64,000 nt of DNA. Origin: Cryptomeria japonica. Lineage: Eukaryota; Streptophyta; Pinopsida; Cupressales; Cupressaceae. This document shows positions 11,679 through 26,325 of the stretch, piece by piece (positions within the stretch are counted from its first letter, which is position 1; each line of letters opens with the position of its first letter). The position numbers and the translations under genes were made by a program. The notes beneath the pieces were generated by a model that saw only the letters and a program-made list of their open reading frames with translations, was not told the DNA's origin and did not search any database. Location: positions 661,612,438 through 661,676,437 of the forward strand of contig NC_081414.1 in NCBI RefSeq assembly GCF_030272615.1, read 5' to 3'.

Positions 11679-12419
11679 TGTATATGGTGAAAATGGATAA
11701 CAATAATAACAATATTGAAAGGTTAAATGAATTCAACCACAAAACCCTAGCCTAACAACGACAAAGATCCACCATAACATATGAAGATTACCTAAGACAA
11801 TGCAAATCAAATGAAATCACAAAGATTATACCATCACATGTCCAATAGGGTTTGGATCTCCATTGATCTTGCTTGATATATTTGCTCTCAGATTTTATGT
11901 GCACAAGAGCTCAACAAAGAACGGAAATGTGGTTGCAAGTAGGATCGCATATGAAAAACATAGTGTAGTCAAGTGCATAAATTGATTAGCCAGGGTCCGA
12001 TAATGAAGGAAGCATCTCCTTATATAAACGACACTATATGAAATGGAGGGATAAGATTGAGAGGTGTAAAAGGAGGTCGGCTATGATTAGAGGGTAGGTA
12101 AAAGAAATAATAAAATAATGAAAGGGGTAGGTAGTGTATAAATTAAGAGATGAATGACATGTGTCATGGGTAGAAAAGGTTAATGAATTAATTAAATAAA
12201 TAAAGATTTATTTAATTAATAGAAGAAGTGGGATCAATTAAATAAATAAGATATTTATTTAATTTAGGAAAAGGATAATTTAAATAAATAAATGTATTTA
12301 TTTAAATGAGAAATAAGGCTAGAAGAGGATAAATGAAATAATTAAATAAATAAAGATTTATTTAATTAATAGAAGAATTAAACTTAGATAATTAGACTTG
12401 ACAATTTTGGGTGTCTACA
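11679..12419 (-). repeat. 5' LTR of Tat element
   Basis: On the - strand it opens TGTAGACACCCAAAATTGTC at 12419 and closes with CACCATATACA at 11679, giving 741 bp with TG...CA ends. The first 200 bp are very AT-rich (repeated TTAATTAAATAAATA). The same TGTAGACAYC start is seen in the LTRs ending at 14137 and 23509. The partner LTR is outside the window, so the inner boundary is inferred from the TG/CA rule and the PBS. Confidence 0.7.
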
Positions 12420-12706
12420 CATCTATATTTTGGAATCTATTTGTTAGTTTCATATGTCTGCACATGTTTATTTGGTGTCTTTATTTTTTTCCAAACTACA
12501 ATTTTTTTTTAAATATCTTTATATATAACATAGTTTATCAAAAGAAAACCCACATAAAGATTTTAAAAGCATTTAATTCACAAACAAAAATTACTTGTCA
12601 TTCACCGAGGGTTTACAATGGTGTTTGTTCAAGCAAGACTAAAATTTCCCACCACACCACAACTTAATCGTTAGTTGCGAGCAAATCAAAGAAAACCCGC
12701 ATAAAC
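12420..12706. repeat. Fragment of the local tandem-repeat family (reverse orientation)
   Basis: This stretch resembles, in reverse complement, units found at 24-29 kb: GTCTGCACATGTTTATTTGG here matches the AAATAAACATGTGCAAACAT phrase near 24310. ATTACTTGTCATTCACCGAGG (12590-12610) resembles ATTACTTGTCCTTCACCGAGG near 29240 in the same orientation. It indicates that the repeat block originally continued from here to 23.5 kb and was split by LTR insertions. Confidence 0.55.
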
Positions 12707-12712
12707 AAATGA

Positions 12713-12985
<273 letters not shown>

Positions 12986-14137
12986 GGTTAATGGTTAGAT
13001 TCAATCAAAATAAGCATAAAACATATAATCAAATCCAATAGAAACCATTATACCTTCATGTGGAGCTCTCTTGTCCTTCGATTGAGCCTTTGATGAAGTA
13101 GAGAAGTGCCCTATCTCCACTTGATTGGATTGGCTCCAAGATGGGATGTGGATTTCCCTCCACTACACAACAAGAGGGATTGAATTTTATTGGAATGGAT
13201 TTGAATGATGATGATGGAAGAGAAGGATTTGGCTTAGATGAGGGAATATTTGGGCATTATGATGGAACGATGGATGATTTTGGATCTCAAATGGATAGCA
13301 TGAGAATATGATGGAAGTGGATATGGAAATGAGGGGAGGAGACCCCAATTTATAGATTGGGGGAGGCCAAAATGGAGGGTCAAGATTGATTTCACAATGA
13401 AGGGTTAAGATTGATTTGAAATGGAGGAAATGATTGAGAGGATAAGGTGTGGGATTCAAGAGATATGCCATAAAGGCATTTCTTGTCTCCACACCTCTCA
13501 AGGTACATGGGGAAGAGCTCCCAAGTACATTGGGAAGAAAAAAAAGAATTAAAAATTCCTTGGAGAAAGGGGAGAGAAATTAAAAATTCCAAAATAAGAG
13601 GATGTGTGGGAAGACTAAATGGATAAAGGAATTAAAAATTCCTTGGGAAGAGGGGGCATGCAGAGATTCAAAGAATTTGAATTTCTTTGAAAGGATCAAG
13701 GTGATTAGGGATGTGCAAATAATTAAGGAGATTTATTAGGTGGCTTAATGAGTGATTAGAGTGCAAGTAGGAAAGTTAGGAGGATGTGACATGAGGAGAG
13801 AGAATGAGTGGAGGAATTTAAAATTGAGGAATAATAATAATCATGCTTCTAGAAGAATTAATAGACCAAGTGATAATTAGAAGAAGTGATTTGTAGAAAT
13901 CACATGAATAGCTTAGTTAATTAAAATTAATTAAGTAGGGTTTAGAAAAAATAAAATGATGAAGATGACTTTAGAAGAATGGGTAATAATAAAAATTAAC
14001 TATAGGACTATAGTGATAAAATTAATTAAATTTGATTTAATTTATTTTAAGAAGAAAGGGACCAACACAATTAAATTAATTATGTTGACAGGATTAAATT
14101 AATGAAATAGTATTTTAAGTAATTTTAGATGTCTACA
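12986..14137 (-). repeat. 3' LTR of non-autonomous element
   Basis: It begins at 14137 (- strand TGTAGACATCTAAAATTAC), immediately after the polypurine tract, and can be followed to 12986, where it runs into the TG microsatellite. It matches 20749-21855 almost throughout. The last 25 bp present in the other copy (20724-20748) are missing, apparently replaced by microsatellite. Confidence 0.85.
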
Positions 14138-14152
14138 TTTTGCCCCTCTTGG
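14138..14152 (-). other. Polypurine tract of non-autonomous element
   Basis: The - strand reads CCAAGAGGGGCAAAA directly before TGTAGACATC. This is the standard plus-strand primer position and fixes the element's polarity. Confidence 0.85.
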
Positions 14153-14499
14153 ATATAGCATCATGAAGTGATGTTATATCAAAGAAGAATAAAACATAGT
14201 GGATGGAAATGATAAGAACTAGTAGCATGATGCCTCAGTCATAGGTGAGATGAGGAAGGATGATGAGGAGGTTGTGGTATGCCCCCTCGAGAGGACATGC
14301 AGGTTCTAAGAGCACACGTGTGCTCTCAAAATGGATTAGAGGACTAGAGGATTGAGGATGAAAGGATGTAAAGAGGATAATGATGATGAAGGGGGAATGA
14401 ATGAATTGGAGTCTCCAAGATAAATGGATGAAATGAGATGAATTAAGTGGATGATATTTCTGGTTGTGTATATGTGGAGAACAAAACTAGTTTAATATT

Positions 14500-17400
14500 G
14501 CCAAGGATGATCTACACCACTGATTATAGGAATCAAGATGATGTGAAAATCCAAGGCGTGGACTGACTCTTAAATAATAGCTATCCCCATGCATATAGGC
14601 TCGCAAACACTGATGATGGTGTAGATGCGAGATTGTAGGATCGTACAAGAGAAACCATAAAAAATACCATGCCACAAAAACTATGCCCCATTATACACCA
14701 ACCAAGACATACCGAGATATAGGATGATCAAGGCATCCCTGAACAGGTATAGTCCTGGGACATAAGATAAAGTGAAAAGCTCAATCATGCACATGACCAA
14801 CTGATATCTCTTGCCAAGAGTAGGACATGGATTTGGATAGACTATTGGACATGGGAAGGATACATCACGATGGGCAGATGATGGATTTGGATAAACTGCC
14901 AGACATGTGAAGGATGCATCCTGATGAGCAAGATGTGGATAGATTAATGGAAGGCAAAATATAAGATGGTTGTGTGGGGTCTGCAAATGGGAGAATTCCC
15001 ACATGGATTTGATTAGCATAGTATGGATGGGTGCTTGGATTATGTGCAAGTCAATATAAGATCAAATAGATGGGAAAAGCCCAGTTTTGACTGGGATAAA
15101 GCTTAGTGTGATGGGGATCATAAATGGATTGGATAATATGGGAGGGGGATTAATGATTAAATAGGATTGGATTGGATGGGAAACATGATGGGATATGATG
15201 GGATTGGATTGGATGAGATGGGGAATATGATTGAATGTGATAGGATTGGATTGTGGATGTAGGATAAATGGATTGGAATCAATGACAAGGGAGAACCAAG
15301 GCTTGGTATGAGGATGGATGGAGGAAGCGATTGATTGGATATGAGATGGAGGGATTAAGTAGATGGATGGTGATAGGATATGGAGGAGTAAATTATGAAA
15401 GATAGGTGGAATGGTGATCCAAGAAATATGTTGCAAAGGAGGAAAATGCCCCACTAAAGGTAGTGCAATGGTGGATAAAGATGTACGAGATGGAATAATA
15501 ATGTGGAATGGATATGGATAGAGGAAAAATGTAGGCTTGTGTTTTCCAAATCATGCATGGATATTATTATGCCTCTATATTGATCGAGATGGGTTTGGAT
15601 AGAATGAGGAATATGAGATGGAAGATATGGATAAGATAGTCAAGATCAAAGATATGAAAGGAAGATGGACGTAGATAGGATACGGATAGAAGATAAGGAA
15701 TATGGTAGATGTGGATGGTAGGATGGCATGGATGAATCTTACCCCCAAGTGTAGAGTGAAAGAGGATGAGGAGATTACACATGATGCTTGTTTACCAAGT
15801 TTTCATCATGGTGCCTACCCAAGGCACCACAAGATGTGTTTTTCACCATTGGATGCATTTATTTTATTTTATTTTTTTAACTTTTTGATTTTTTTTTAAT
15901 TTTTTTTGGGAATAGTTTAGAAGGATATGGATTGGGATAAGTGGATGTAGATAAGTGGATTTGGAAGATAGTGTATGTGTGATAGGATAGAGGAAGGACT
16001 CAAGCATCTAGTTCCATTAATGGCATCCCTTTAAGATGTGCTTCATTGAACCAAGATAATTGGAGGTATGCTCATATATGTTGGTAGAAATAAATGGGGA
16101 GATAGAGGAGGATAAGGATTTATGCAAAGGTTTGGACTGAAGGAATGTGACTATGAAAAATGGATGTTGGATAATGGATGGAGTTGTGGGAGACATGTGG
16201 ATAAATGGATGCGGATGTTGGGAAGGTCAACATTGGCACATGCCCTGAAGGGTGGTAGAGTTGTGGAGGAGAGGATTTTAAATTAGATGGAGGATCAAAT
16301 GTGGATTTTGGGACATGAGGCCCCAAAATAGACAAAGGGGATGACAAACTTAAGATAGTGGACTTTGAGATGTAAGGGCCTAAAATGGATTTTGAAGATG
16401 GGGGATTTTTAGATGGAGAACTGGAAGACTTGTGAGTGAAGGAAGCTTTTGGATTATGAAGTTTGGATGCCAATTTGGATTTTTATTTGAGATGCATTTC
16501 TTCTATGAGTAGATTGGGAATCCACATAGTTTTTTCTTTTTTCTTTTTGAGCCATTGTGGCCTTTTGGATTTTTCTTTCTTTTGGATCATATTTTTCTTT
16601 TCTTGAGCATGTCTTTTTCAGGGAACATGTTGATCCTTGTATTTTTGTGGATTTATAGCTTTATGAAATTTACATTTGGTATCCAAATTGCTTCCAATAG
16701 CAATTGTTTGGGTGTGTGAGGATGGATTACTTGGATATTTTACGGATGTTATGTTGGAAGGAGAGTATGGGAAATAATTCAAGGATGTGTGCCTTTGTTG
16801 ATCTTGCTTAGGGATTAATTGAGATGGTGGGGTGGCGGATGGAGGGATGTAAGGACCTAAGATGGATGGAAGGGATGAAGGGTTTGATTTTGGAAGATAA
16901 TAACTCAAAATGGGTGTGGAAGATGGGAGATGGTGTGATTTTGATTTATATGAAGGGATTTTGGATTTAGGATAGATGGAAGATATACCAACATCTTGAG
17001 CATGAGCTTTGTAGCCTTGAGGCCATGTGAACTTTCATTTTATTTGACTTGAAGGGGTTCCAATATTCCTTGTTCATGGAGGCATAACCCTTTGCCTTGA
17101 TAATTCATTTTTTCATAAATTCTTTTTCCAATGGGATACTTATTATTTTGGAAACAAGATGCGAGTCCATTTTGAGGGGGATGGGATGTAGAAGGGATTG
17201 CAAGCTCTTGGAGGAAACCAGAGTGGATGAAGATGGAAGAGCCAAGTTGATAGGTATGGGATTCATGGATAGTTTGGCTAGGGGTGTTGGGATCTTGTGG
17301 AGGACTAAGATCATGTGGAGGATTAGGATCATGTGTGGGATTAGGATGAATATTGGTATCATGAGATAGATTGGGATCATGACATGGAGATGGAGGAATA

Positions 17401-18200
17401 ATTTGATCTTGACTTGGGATGGGATCATATGGTGGAGTGGAAGGGATGAATAGATCTTGAGATGGAAGGGGATCATGTGATGGAATGATGCTTTGAGGCA
17501 GAGAGGAATCTATGCTAGCATGCTTTGAAACAAGTGATTGACATGGTTGGAGTTGGGAGGATGGTCTGATGAAGGAGGAGGTGGATGGAGGACTTGGGGA
17601 GATTGGGCAACTTTGTTTTGAGGTGGGTATTTTGTCTCGTTTGCTAGTACTTCTTGGATAAAATTATAGAGAAAGGACTTGGAGGATGGGGATGATGTGG
17701 ATTTTGGAGGATGAGGATTATGTGGAGGTTTAAGATTATATGGAAGGTTGGATTTGGATGTGGATGGGGGAGGAGATGGAGGTATAGATATTAGATCATA
17801 GGGGTATGTGGATGAGGGATAATATGAAGACATGTATAGGGAATAAGATGGATTTCCCTTGTCAAAGGTAGGGGAAGGATAAGGAATGTGGGATGAATTG
17901 GGATGGACTTGGTAAGTGGGTTGGGGTGGGAGACATGAATATGTGGAAGTTAGATAGAATTGAGGCATGTATGAGCTGGATGGGCATGGTTGATAGGGTG
18001 ATCCTTGAAATTCCAAACCATTTCCTCAAACCAACCCATGATTTTTGAATGTGGGTTTTGGGTAGCGAACTTTTTCTTTTGTGAGCATGTGTAGACCATG
18101 TAAGGGTAACCTCAAAATCATGAGAATGGGGTGACAAGTTGGAATTGGATGAATGTGGCTTGATCAAGAAAAGTGATGAGATGATGGTAGATGAAAATGA
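14500..18200 (-). pseudogene. Relics of a Pro/Ser/His-rich open frame inside the non-autonomous element
   Basis: The longest pieces are 17510-18016 (168 codons, for example YQPCPSSSYMPQFY and PSPPPSTSKSNLP) and 16120-16473 (117 codons, with SILGPYISKST and SILGPHVPKST). 16618-16908 contains SILGPYIPPS, and 15062-15454 is another piece. The composition is strikingly Pro, Ser, His and Ile rich; the DNA strand is purine-biased with many GGAT words, which by itself forces such codons. No known domain is recognised. It could be a decayed element-specific ORF or only a compositional effect of GGATGG-type repeats. Confidence 0.35.
15784..15876. other. 3'-proximal module shared with the Tat element
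   Basis: Contains AAGTTTTCATCATGGTGCC, AAGGCACCAC and TTTTTCACCATTGGATG followed by a T-rich run, in the same order and spacing as 1630-1725 of the autonomous element. It lies about 1.65 kb from the 3' LTR start, which predicts that the Tat element's 3' LTR begins close to the left window edge. Confidence 0.65.
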
Positions 18201-18229
18201 GGATTAAGACTTAGCAAATTCGGATTGGA

Positions 18230-20723
18230 TTGAGGATTTTTTGGATTTGATTTGATATGCTTGGATTGGATTGGATTGGATTGGCCCTTGGATTAGGACA
18301 AGCTTGATTTGGATTCAGATGAAACCTTAGCCATTGGATTAGGTCTTAGATGCGAATTGATGATGCTAACCACAAAGCAAGGTTCAACAACCAAACTAGG
18401 TAAAATTAAGACCCTTGGATTAAGATGTAATTGATCAATCCTTCTTCTACTTAGGATAGCCTTATGTTCCTAAGTAAAAGAGGGTAAAAGGATTAGGGTT
18501 TTGATAAACCCAAAATGATTAAGCAAAGGTACTTGGGTAGATTCTTTCCCAAGCACAAAATCTAATTGATTGTTTGATTAAAGATAAAGGTCTAAATCAA
18601 ACTTTCACAAAGTGTCGACCTTAGGATGATGTTGATTGACTGATTGATTGGATTGATTAAGATTGATTGGGATTGATTAAGATTGATTGGGATTGATTAA
18701 GTTGATGTGCTAAGTCCTTGAGGATGAAATGAAAACAATCATGGAAGAATGAACTGATGATAGGTAGAAGAAGGGGAAGGTTACCTGAGACTAGATTGAT
18801 TATTGGATAAATATATTAGCTTGGGATTGATGATTGTTTGGATGGATGAAAATTGATTAGCGGTTTGACTCTAGCAGAGGGGTTTGGCAATGACAAAGTG
18901 AAGATTGAAGGGTTTGGTTGAATGTTTGGTCAAATTTGGGAAGGTTTAGGATGTTATCTACTCTTGACAAGAGAAATAAAACAATGACAAGCACATTGGC
19001 CAAGGCAACACTTTATGACAAGCATGAAAGTGAAGGGGGCCTAGATTAGCCCAAACAAAATTTCATTGGTTTTGCACAAAATGAAGACACTCATCAGACA
19101 TACAACTCAGGCTGGAAGATGGAAACCATTCAATAGGCCTCTTGCACAAGCGATACCTCAAACAAGTGGACAGATAGAGATTCTAGTAGCACTGGCTTCC
19201 CCTTACAACACTTTCACTTCTCGGGCATACCAAATTCTCTTACCCCAAAGATTCAAAGATTTATTATATGGGGAATTCCTGTCTCATCTTGAGTGGGTAC
19301 ATGAGAGGTAACTTTGGGGTATGATCTGCATCCCCTGCACTATGAATGTGGGATTTTGGGCTACCACAACAAGGTTCTTAGTGTAATTCAGATGGATCAC
19401 CAATCCAACGACGGATTCTCGAAGCAAGCCACTTAAGACTTTAACAAAGCTTATCGGTGTAGGGAGGACCCCCACATATGTCGAATTTACTTAGCACCTT
19501 AGCCACTTGACCATCTTATTTATATAGTAGCTCGGAAAACCTTCTCTAGATCATGTCAGGAGAGTTGATATCCTCAATGTGTCCCAATTCAAGATACTCT
19601 TGTGGGGTGATGAAATCCCCAATCAAGAATAGCCCTCAACTACTAAAAGAAAAGGCAGGTGTTGTTGATCACCTTTCTCTTACACCCAAGATACACAATG
19701 GTGAGGGGAGAGGATACTTGAGTGCAATGGTGGGTCCACCATAAACTAAGTGTGCAAGCGCACCAAACACATAAGATACTTGTTCATTTTAAGCCCACAT
19801 ATTCATAGTTTTATAAGTAGAATGCAAAAACCAAGCTAAACTAGTGGAAAATAAGTATCTTAGACAAGAGTGTTGCAACAAAAATAGTTAGTAGTCTTAA
19901 TATAATGCCTTGGACAAGCATAATGGACATGCAAAACTCAAAATCTAATTAGTAACACCAAACATCCTAAGGATACAATGCAGATGCTAATCCATAGGCG
20001 CAAACATTGCAGTGTTTGTGCAGACGTTGGAGTAACTGCATGCACCTAAACAACAAAAAAATGAGAAATGCTAATTCAAATTTAAATTCAAAATTTCAGT
20101 TTGAATTTACCTTATGCGCAAACGTTGATGCCTGGCACAGACGTTGAAATGTATGCACAGGCATCAAAATACATAATTAAATGTTGATCGAGTTAGTTAA
20201 AAATTTGAAATTTGAATTTTAAAATTTAAAATTCAAGCGGGATGTTTGGCTCAATGAAGGCACTGAACCAAAGCACAAACGTTGATGCATTTGTGCAGGC
20301 ATTGATCTGCCTAAAACCTGGAAAATTAAGCTTCACAACTAAAGTTGTCAAAAAACTGAAATAAAAACTAACCCAGCTTTGTTTTTGTTCTTTTTTATCC
20401 ATTTTAAAAATATTTTTGTGATTTTTCAACTTTAAAAGGCAAATTAACACTAATATTAAAGCTCTAAGATGAAGTGTCAAAAGGCACTGTAGAGGCGTTG
20501 AATGATGTTGAAGATGTTAAATGGCAGAACCTGTGAAAAAGGTGGGTTAGAATTTCAAATTCAAAATGCATACGTCGATTTGAAGCGAAGGCGTCAAAAC
20601 AACTAGGTGGAAACGTTGAAGAGCAGACAAAAATGTTGAAGTGTCAACCTGCGAGCTAAAATCACTAAAAACTTGACAAGAGGTTGAAAAAAATGGATGT
20701 GGGTCCCATTGGACATGCTAGAA
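18230..20723 (-). other. 5' leader of non-autonomous element
   Basis: No gene is seen. GATTGG/GGATTGGATT short-period runs occur at 18240-18280 and 18640-18710. At 19120-19760 a more complex stretch resembles the leader of the Tat element (CAATAGGCCTCTTGCACAAG). From 19990 to 20680 degenerate GCACAGACGTTG/GCGCAAACGTTG repeats lead up to a PBS-like site at about 20704-20722 (- strand TAGCATGTCCAATGGGACC). Confidence 0.55.
19990..20680. repeat. GCACAGACGTTG-type degenerate leader repeats
   Basis: Scattered copies such as GCGCAAACATTG, GTGCAGACGTTGG, GCGCAAACGTTGATG, GCACAGACGTTG and GCACAAACGTTGATG. They look like a diverged counterpart of the CACAGACGCG repeats in the Tat leader and lie at the same place, next to the 5' LTR. 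Confidence 0.6.
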
Positions 20724-21855
20724 TGGACCAAGGGAAAATCCACAAGAGGGTTAATGGTTAGATTCAATCAAAATAAGCATAAAACATATAATCAAATACA
20801 ATAGAAACCATTATACCTTCATGTGAAGCTCTCTTGTCCTTCGATTGAGCCTTTGATGAAGTAGAGAAGCGCCCTATCTCCACTTGATTGGATTGGATCC
20901 AAGATGGGATGTGGATTTCCCTCCACTACACAACAAGAGGGATTGGATTGGATTGGATTGGATTTGAATGATGATGATGGATGAAAGGGATTTGGCTTCG
21001 ATGAGGGAATATTTGGGCATTATGATGGCATGTTGGATGATTTTGGATCTCAAATGGACAACATGAGAATATGATGGAAGTGGATGTGGAAATGAGGGGA
21101 GGAGACCCCAATTTATAGATTGGAGGAGGCCAAAATGAAGGGTCAAGATTGATTTCACAATGAAGGGTTGAGATTGATTTGAAATGAAGGAAAGGATTGA
21201 GAGGACAAGGTGTGTAATTCAAGAGATGTGCCATAAAGGCATTTCTTGTCTCCACACCTCTCAAGGTACATGGGGAAGAGATCCCAAGTACATTGGGAAG
21301 AGAAAAATGAATTAAAAATTCCAAAATAAGAGGATGTGTGGGAAGACTAAATGGATAAAGGAATTAAAAATTCCTTGGGAAGAGGGGGCATGGGGAAATT
21401 CAAAGAATTTGAATTTCTCTGAAAGGATCAAGGTGATTAGGGATTGCAAATGATTAAGGAGATTGATTAGGTGGCTTAATAAGTGATTAGAGTGCAAGTG
21501 GGAAAGTTAGGAGGATGTGACATGAGGAGAGAGAATGAATGGAGGAAATTTAAAATTGAGGAATAATGATAATCATGCTTCTGGAAGAATTAATTAGGCT
21601 AAGTGATGATTAGAAGAAACGATTTGTAGGAATCACATGAATAACTTAGTTAATTAAAATTAATTAAGTAGGGTTTAGAAGAAATAAAATGATGAAGGTG
21701 ACTTTAGAAGAATGAGGAATAATTAAAATTAATTATAGGATTATAGTGATAAAAATTAATTTAATTTGATTAAATTTATTTTAAGAAGAAATGGATTAAC
21801 CCAATTAAATTAATTATGTTGATAGGCTTAAATTAATTAAATATTATTTTAAGTA
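20724..21855 (-). repeat. 5' LTR of non-autonomous element (outer end lost in microsatellite)
   Basis: Matches the 3' LTR from 20749 to about 21855, ending at ATTATTTTAAGTA. The outer ~17 bp that should follow (with TGTCTACA on the + strand) are replaced by a TG/CA microsatellite. The inner end at 20724 is inferred from a TG start and the adjoining PBS-like site. Confidence 0.8.
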
Positions 21856-22119
21856 TATGTGTGTGTGTGTGTGTACACACACACACACACATATATGTAT
21901 GTATGTATGTATGTATGTATATGTATACATGTATGTGTACATACATACATATATATGCATGTACATGTATACATATACATACATATATACATAATACATA
22001 TATACATATACACATACACATACGTATACATATATATATATTGTGTATATATCTATATATCTATATATGTATATATAGATATATATGTATGTATGTACAC
22101 ACACACACACACATATATG

Positions 22120-22166
<47 letters not shown>

Positions 22167-22205
22167 ATGTAATTACATGTATATGTATAAGTATATACGT
22201 ATATG
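21856..22205. repeat. Compound TG/CA/TA microsatellite
   Basis: Alternating TG, CA, TATG and TA runs between two LTR sequences. Overlapping open frames here are simple-sequence artefacts. Confidence 0.96.
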
Positions 22206-23509
22206 TGCGCATGTAAAAATCATCTTTTTCAAATATCAATTAGAAACAAAGGGAAATCATGAATCCCTATCCAATGAAAGAATTCTAACAAAACAGACAA
22301 TGAAATAACACAATCAAGCAAAATAGGAACTATAAATGAAATCAATTGAAAACTCTCTATTCTGTGGTTGCGTATAACTTCCATTGCTCTTCTCTTCTCT
22401 GTGGTATGATGACTCTCAGATATTGTGCTGGCAACCTGCAAGTGACACAAAGATTCAAAGTTCATGATTTTGAGTAATTGTCCAAGATTGAGGAGGAGGA
22501 GCAGCAAGAGGATTGGAAATGGAGATTGAATGCTCAATTTATAGATTTTTGGATGAGAATTGATTGAAAGGTGGAACACAATGATCAAGAGGTGGAACTC
22601 AGGTGAGCTCACATGCTGGTTGATAGTTGAACTGCTGATTGTAGGAGTGAAACTCAATAGATTGAATAAATCAATGGAGTCAACTTATTGAGAAAAAGCT
22701 GATTAAAGGAAGAAAAAGAATGATTGGGGGAAATAAAGAGGATGGCAAACAAAGATTAATTTGGAAAAAGCTAACTGAAAGATGAAAATAGAAGTTGGAG
22801 AGATAAATGATTTAATTCAATTAATTGATTGAATTAGTTAATTTAGCATGTGCTTGCACTTTGACTTAGATTTTCAATTTAATCTTTGCATGATATTTAT
22901 TCAAATAATTGAATTTATTTTAATTCAATTTAGTATTTGAATATATTTAGAACTTGACTTTGATTTTCAATTTGGTTTTTGAAATCATGCACATGTATTT
23001 GAATTTGAAAGAAATTAGAAGAAATAAGAAATTAAATGAAATTAGAATTTGAAGAACTAGAAGAATTAATTAGTTAATTAAATAATTTAAAGAAACTATT
23101 TAATTATGCTAGAAATGGACTTTAATTAAACAATAAAGATTATTTAAATTAAAAGAATTAAATCACAATTAATTAAATTAATAAATATTTAATTAATATT
23201 TAGAAAAGGGTTGAATGATTAGATGATTAGAGACATAAATTAAGAATAGAATTATTTAAATAATAAAGATTAAATAAATTGGGGAATTAATCATAATTAA
23301 TTAAATAATAAATATTTAATTAATATTTAGAAAATGGTTAAAATGATTGAATGATGATAGAATAAGAAATAGAATAATTAGTAAGATGATGAGGAAATAT
23401 GAAATTAGAAGAATAAGATTAATTAAATTAATTAAATAATTAAATAATTATTTAACTAACTAGAGGAATAATTAGTACATGATCAATGAGACATTTTTAG
23501 GTGTCTACA
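22206..23509 (-). repeat. LTR fragment of a third Tat-like subfamily
   Basis: The right end reads on the - strand TGTAGACACCTAAAAATGTC from 23509, the same terminal form as the other two Tat-like LTRs, followed by the AT-rich TTAATTAATTTAATTA region. The rest (22206-22800) is unlike them. No partner LTR, PBS or PPT is seen, and both ends border microsatellites, so this is a solo or truncated LTR. Confidence 0.55.
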
Positions 23510-23534
23510 GTATACATATATATACGTAATACGT

Positions 23535-23612
<78 letters not shown>

Positions 23613-23905
23613 ACATATACATATGCGTTCAATATTTGCATCTGCATTTTGGTTGGTCAATATATATGTGTGTGTATGTGTGTGTGTGTGCGCGCGCGCG
23701 CACGCATGTGCATATATACATATGTATACCCCTGGTTGTTACTTTCATATATATATATATATCCAGAGAGAGAGACCTGGTTGTCTTTCATATATATATG
23801 TGCATATATACATATATATACACATGTAACTATATACAAACAAAAATATATTTACATGCAAATACATACATACATACATACATATATGGAAATAAACAGG
23901 TTATG
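23510..23905. repeat. Compound CATATA/TG/AT microsatellite
   Basis: Includes about a dozen ATACAT hexamers (23535-23620), a TG run that turns into alternating CG (23690-23703), AT runs, AGAG and CATA repeats. No gene. Confidence 0.95.
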
Positions 23906-23979
23906 AAACATGGTTGCTACTTTCCCCTTGTTTCTATGTAAGCATTAATTTTTTTAGCTTGACAAATTGGTAGCAAGTT

Positions 23980-25620
<1,641 letters not shown>

Positions 25621-25732
25621 AAAAAAGAACCCTAAAATATTTAATCTCACAACAACAATCAACATGATTTAGGGGTATGCAAATACCTTAACAAAGCACA
25701 ATATTAAACATGTTCACTATTTTCATCCGTTT

Positions 25733-26262
25733 TCCAGATTAAATGTTTTAGGGTTTTGTTTATCTTGCTAGTTGTTATTTTGATATGTGTTTTGGCTGCT
25801 TAGTCTATTGCAAATTCTCATTTTTAGGTTAAATGGTTTTCATCATGTTAGATGGCCTTTTTAAAAAGTTTCGTGGCTTTCATTTTTTACTATAGTTTTT
25901 TGAATTTGTTTGCTATTTTCATTTATATTTTGGGTTTTTTTAATATTTCTCTCAAATAATCATTACATTGCATGTCCCCATTAAACCTTATATGAAAACG
26001 AGAGAGTATTGTGGTTTGATTGGAAATATGTTATTGAATTTGTTTGTTATTTTCATTTGTATCCTGGCTACTTGGTCTATTCCAATTGGACAAAATTGGC
26101 CAACCTCGTGAGAGCACAGGGTATTGTCGCTTTGAGATTAAATGTTTTAGGGTTTTTTGTGTGTGTGTGGTGTTTTCACTTGTAAGCAGCCAAAATATAG
26201 ATGACAATAGCAAGTGGGATTGATAATGTGTTTATTTGTGGTGATATATATATATATATATA
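25733..26262 (+). repeat. Left arm of long inverted repeat
   Basis: About 530 bp whose reverse complement lies at 27795-28310. Shared phrases in the same order include TTTTAGGGTTTTGTTTATC, GTTAAATGGTTTTCATCATG, TCTCTCAAATAATCATTACA, TATTGTGGTTTGATTGGAAA and TCTATTCCAATTGGACAAAA. I judge identity at roughly 85-90% by eye. Confidence 0.85.
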
Positions 26263-26325
26263 TATGATTACTAATGCTAAGAAAATGGGTATGATTACAA
26301 ATATAACATGATAACTGATGCTAAG

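Larger units (their letters stand above)
1..12419 (-). mobile_element. Ty3/gypsy LTR retrotransposon, Tat lineage, 3' end cut by window edge
   Basis: Read on the - strand the order is 5' LTR (12419-11679), PBS candidate, a 2.2-kb leader with minisatellites, then gag, protease, RT, RNase H, a second archaeal-type RNase H and integrase (9409-1883), followed by about 1.9 kb of non-coding DNA reaching the window edge. A second RNase H between the normal one and integrase, together with a long leader and an element over 12 kb, is the known signature of the Tat (Ogre/Retand-type) branch. The 3' LTR is not visible and is expected just left of position 1, judging from the spacing in the related element at 13-21 kb. 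The element is inactive because of 12 in-frame stops. Lineage is inferred from domain order, not from a tree. Confidence 0.9.
12986..21855 (-). mobile_element. Non-autonomous Tat-like LTR retrotransposon
   Basis: The LTRs at 12986-14137 (3') and about 20724-21855 (5') are near-identical over roughly 1.1 kb, and a polypurine tract (AAGAGGGGCAAAA on the - strand) sits exactly beside the 3' LTR start. The 6.6-kb interior has no gag, protease, RT, RNase H or integrase. It has leader-like repeats at 19990-20680, relics of a Pro/Ser/His-rich frame at 16.1-18.2 kb and a 3' module shared with the autonomous element. This fits a large retrotransposon derivative that depends on proteins of another element. 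The orientation is certain from the PPT; dependence on the Tat family is inferred. Confidence 0.8.

Noticed and set aside
13187-13592. 104-codon - strand frame, repeated at 20926-21324
   Set aside because: It lies in both LTR copies and the two translations diverge by indels; it is LTR sequence, not a gene.
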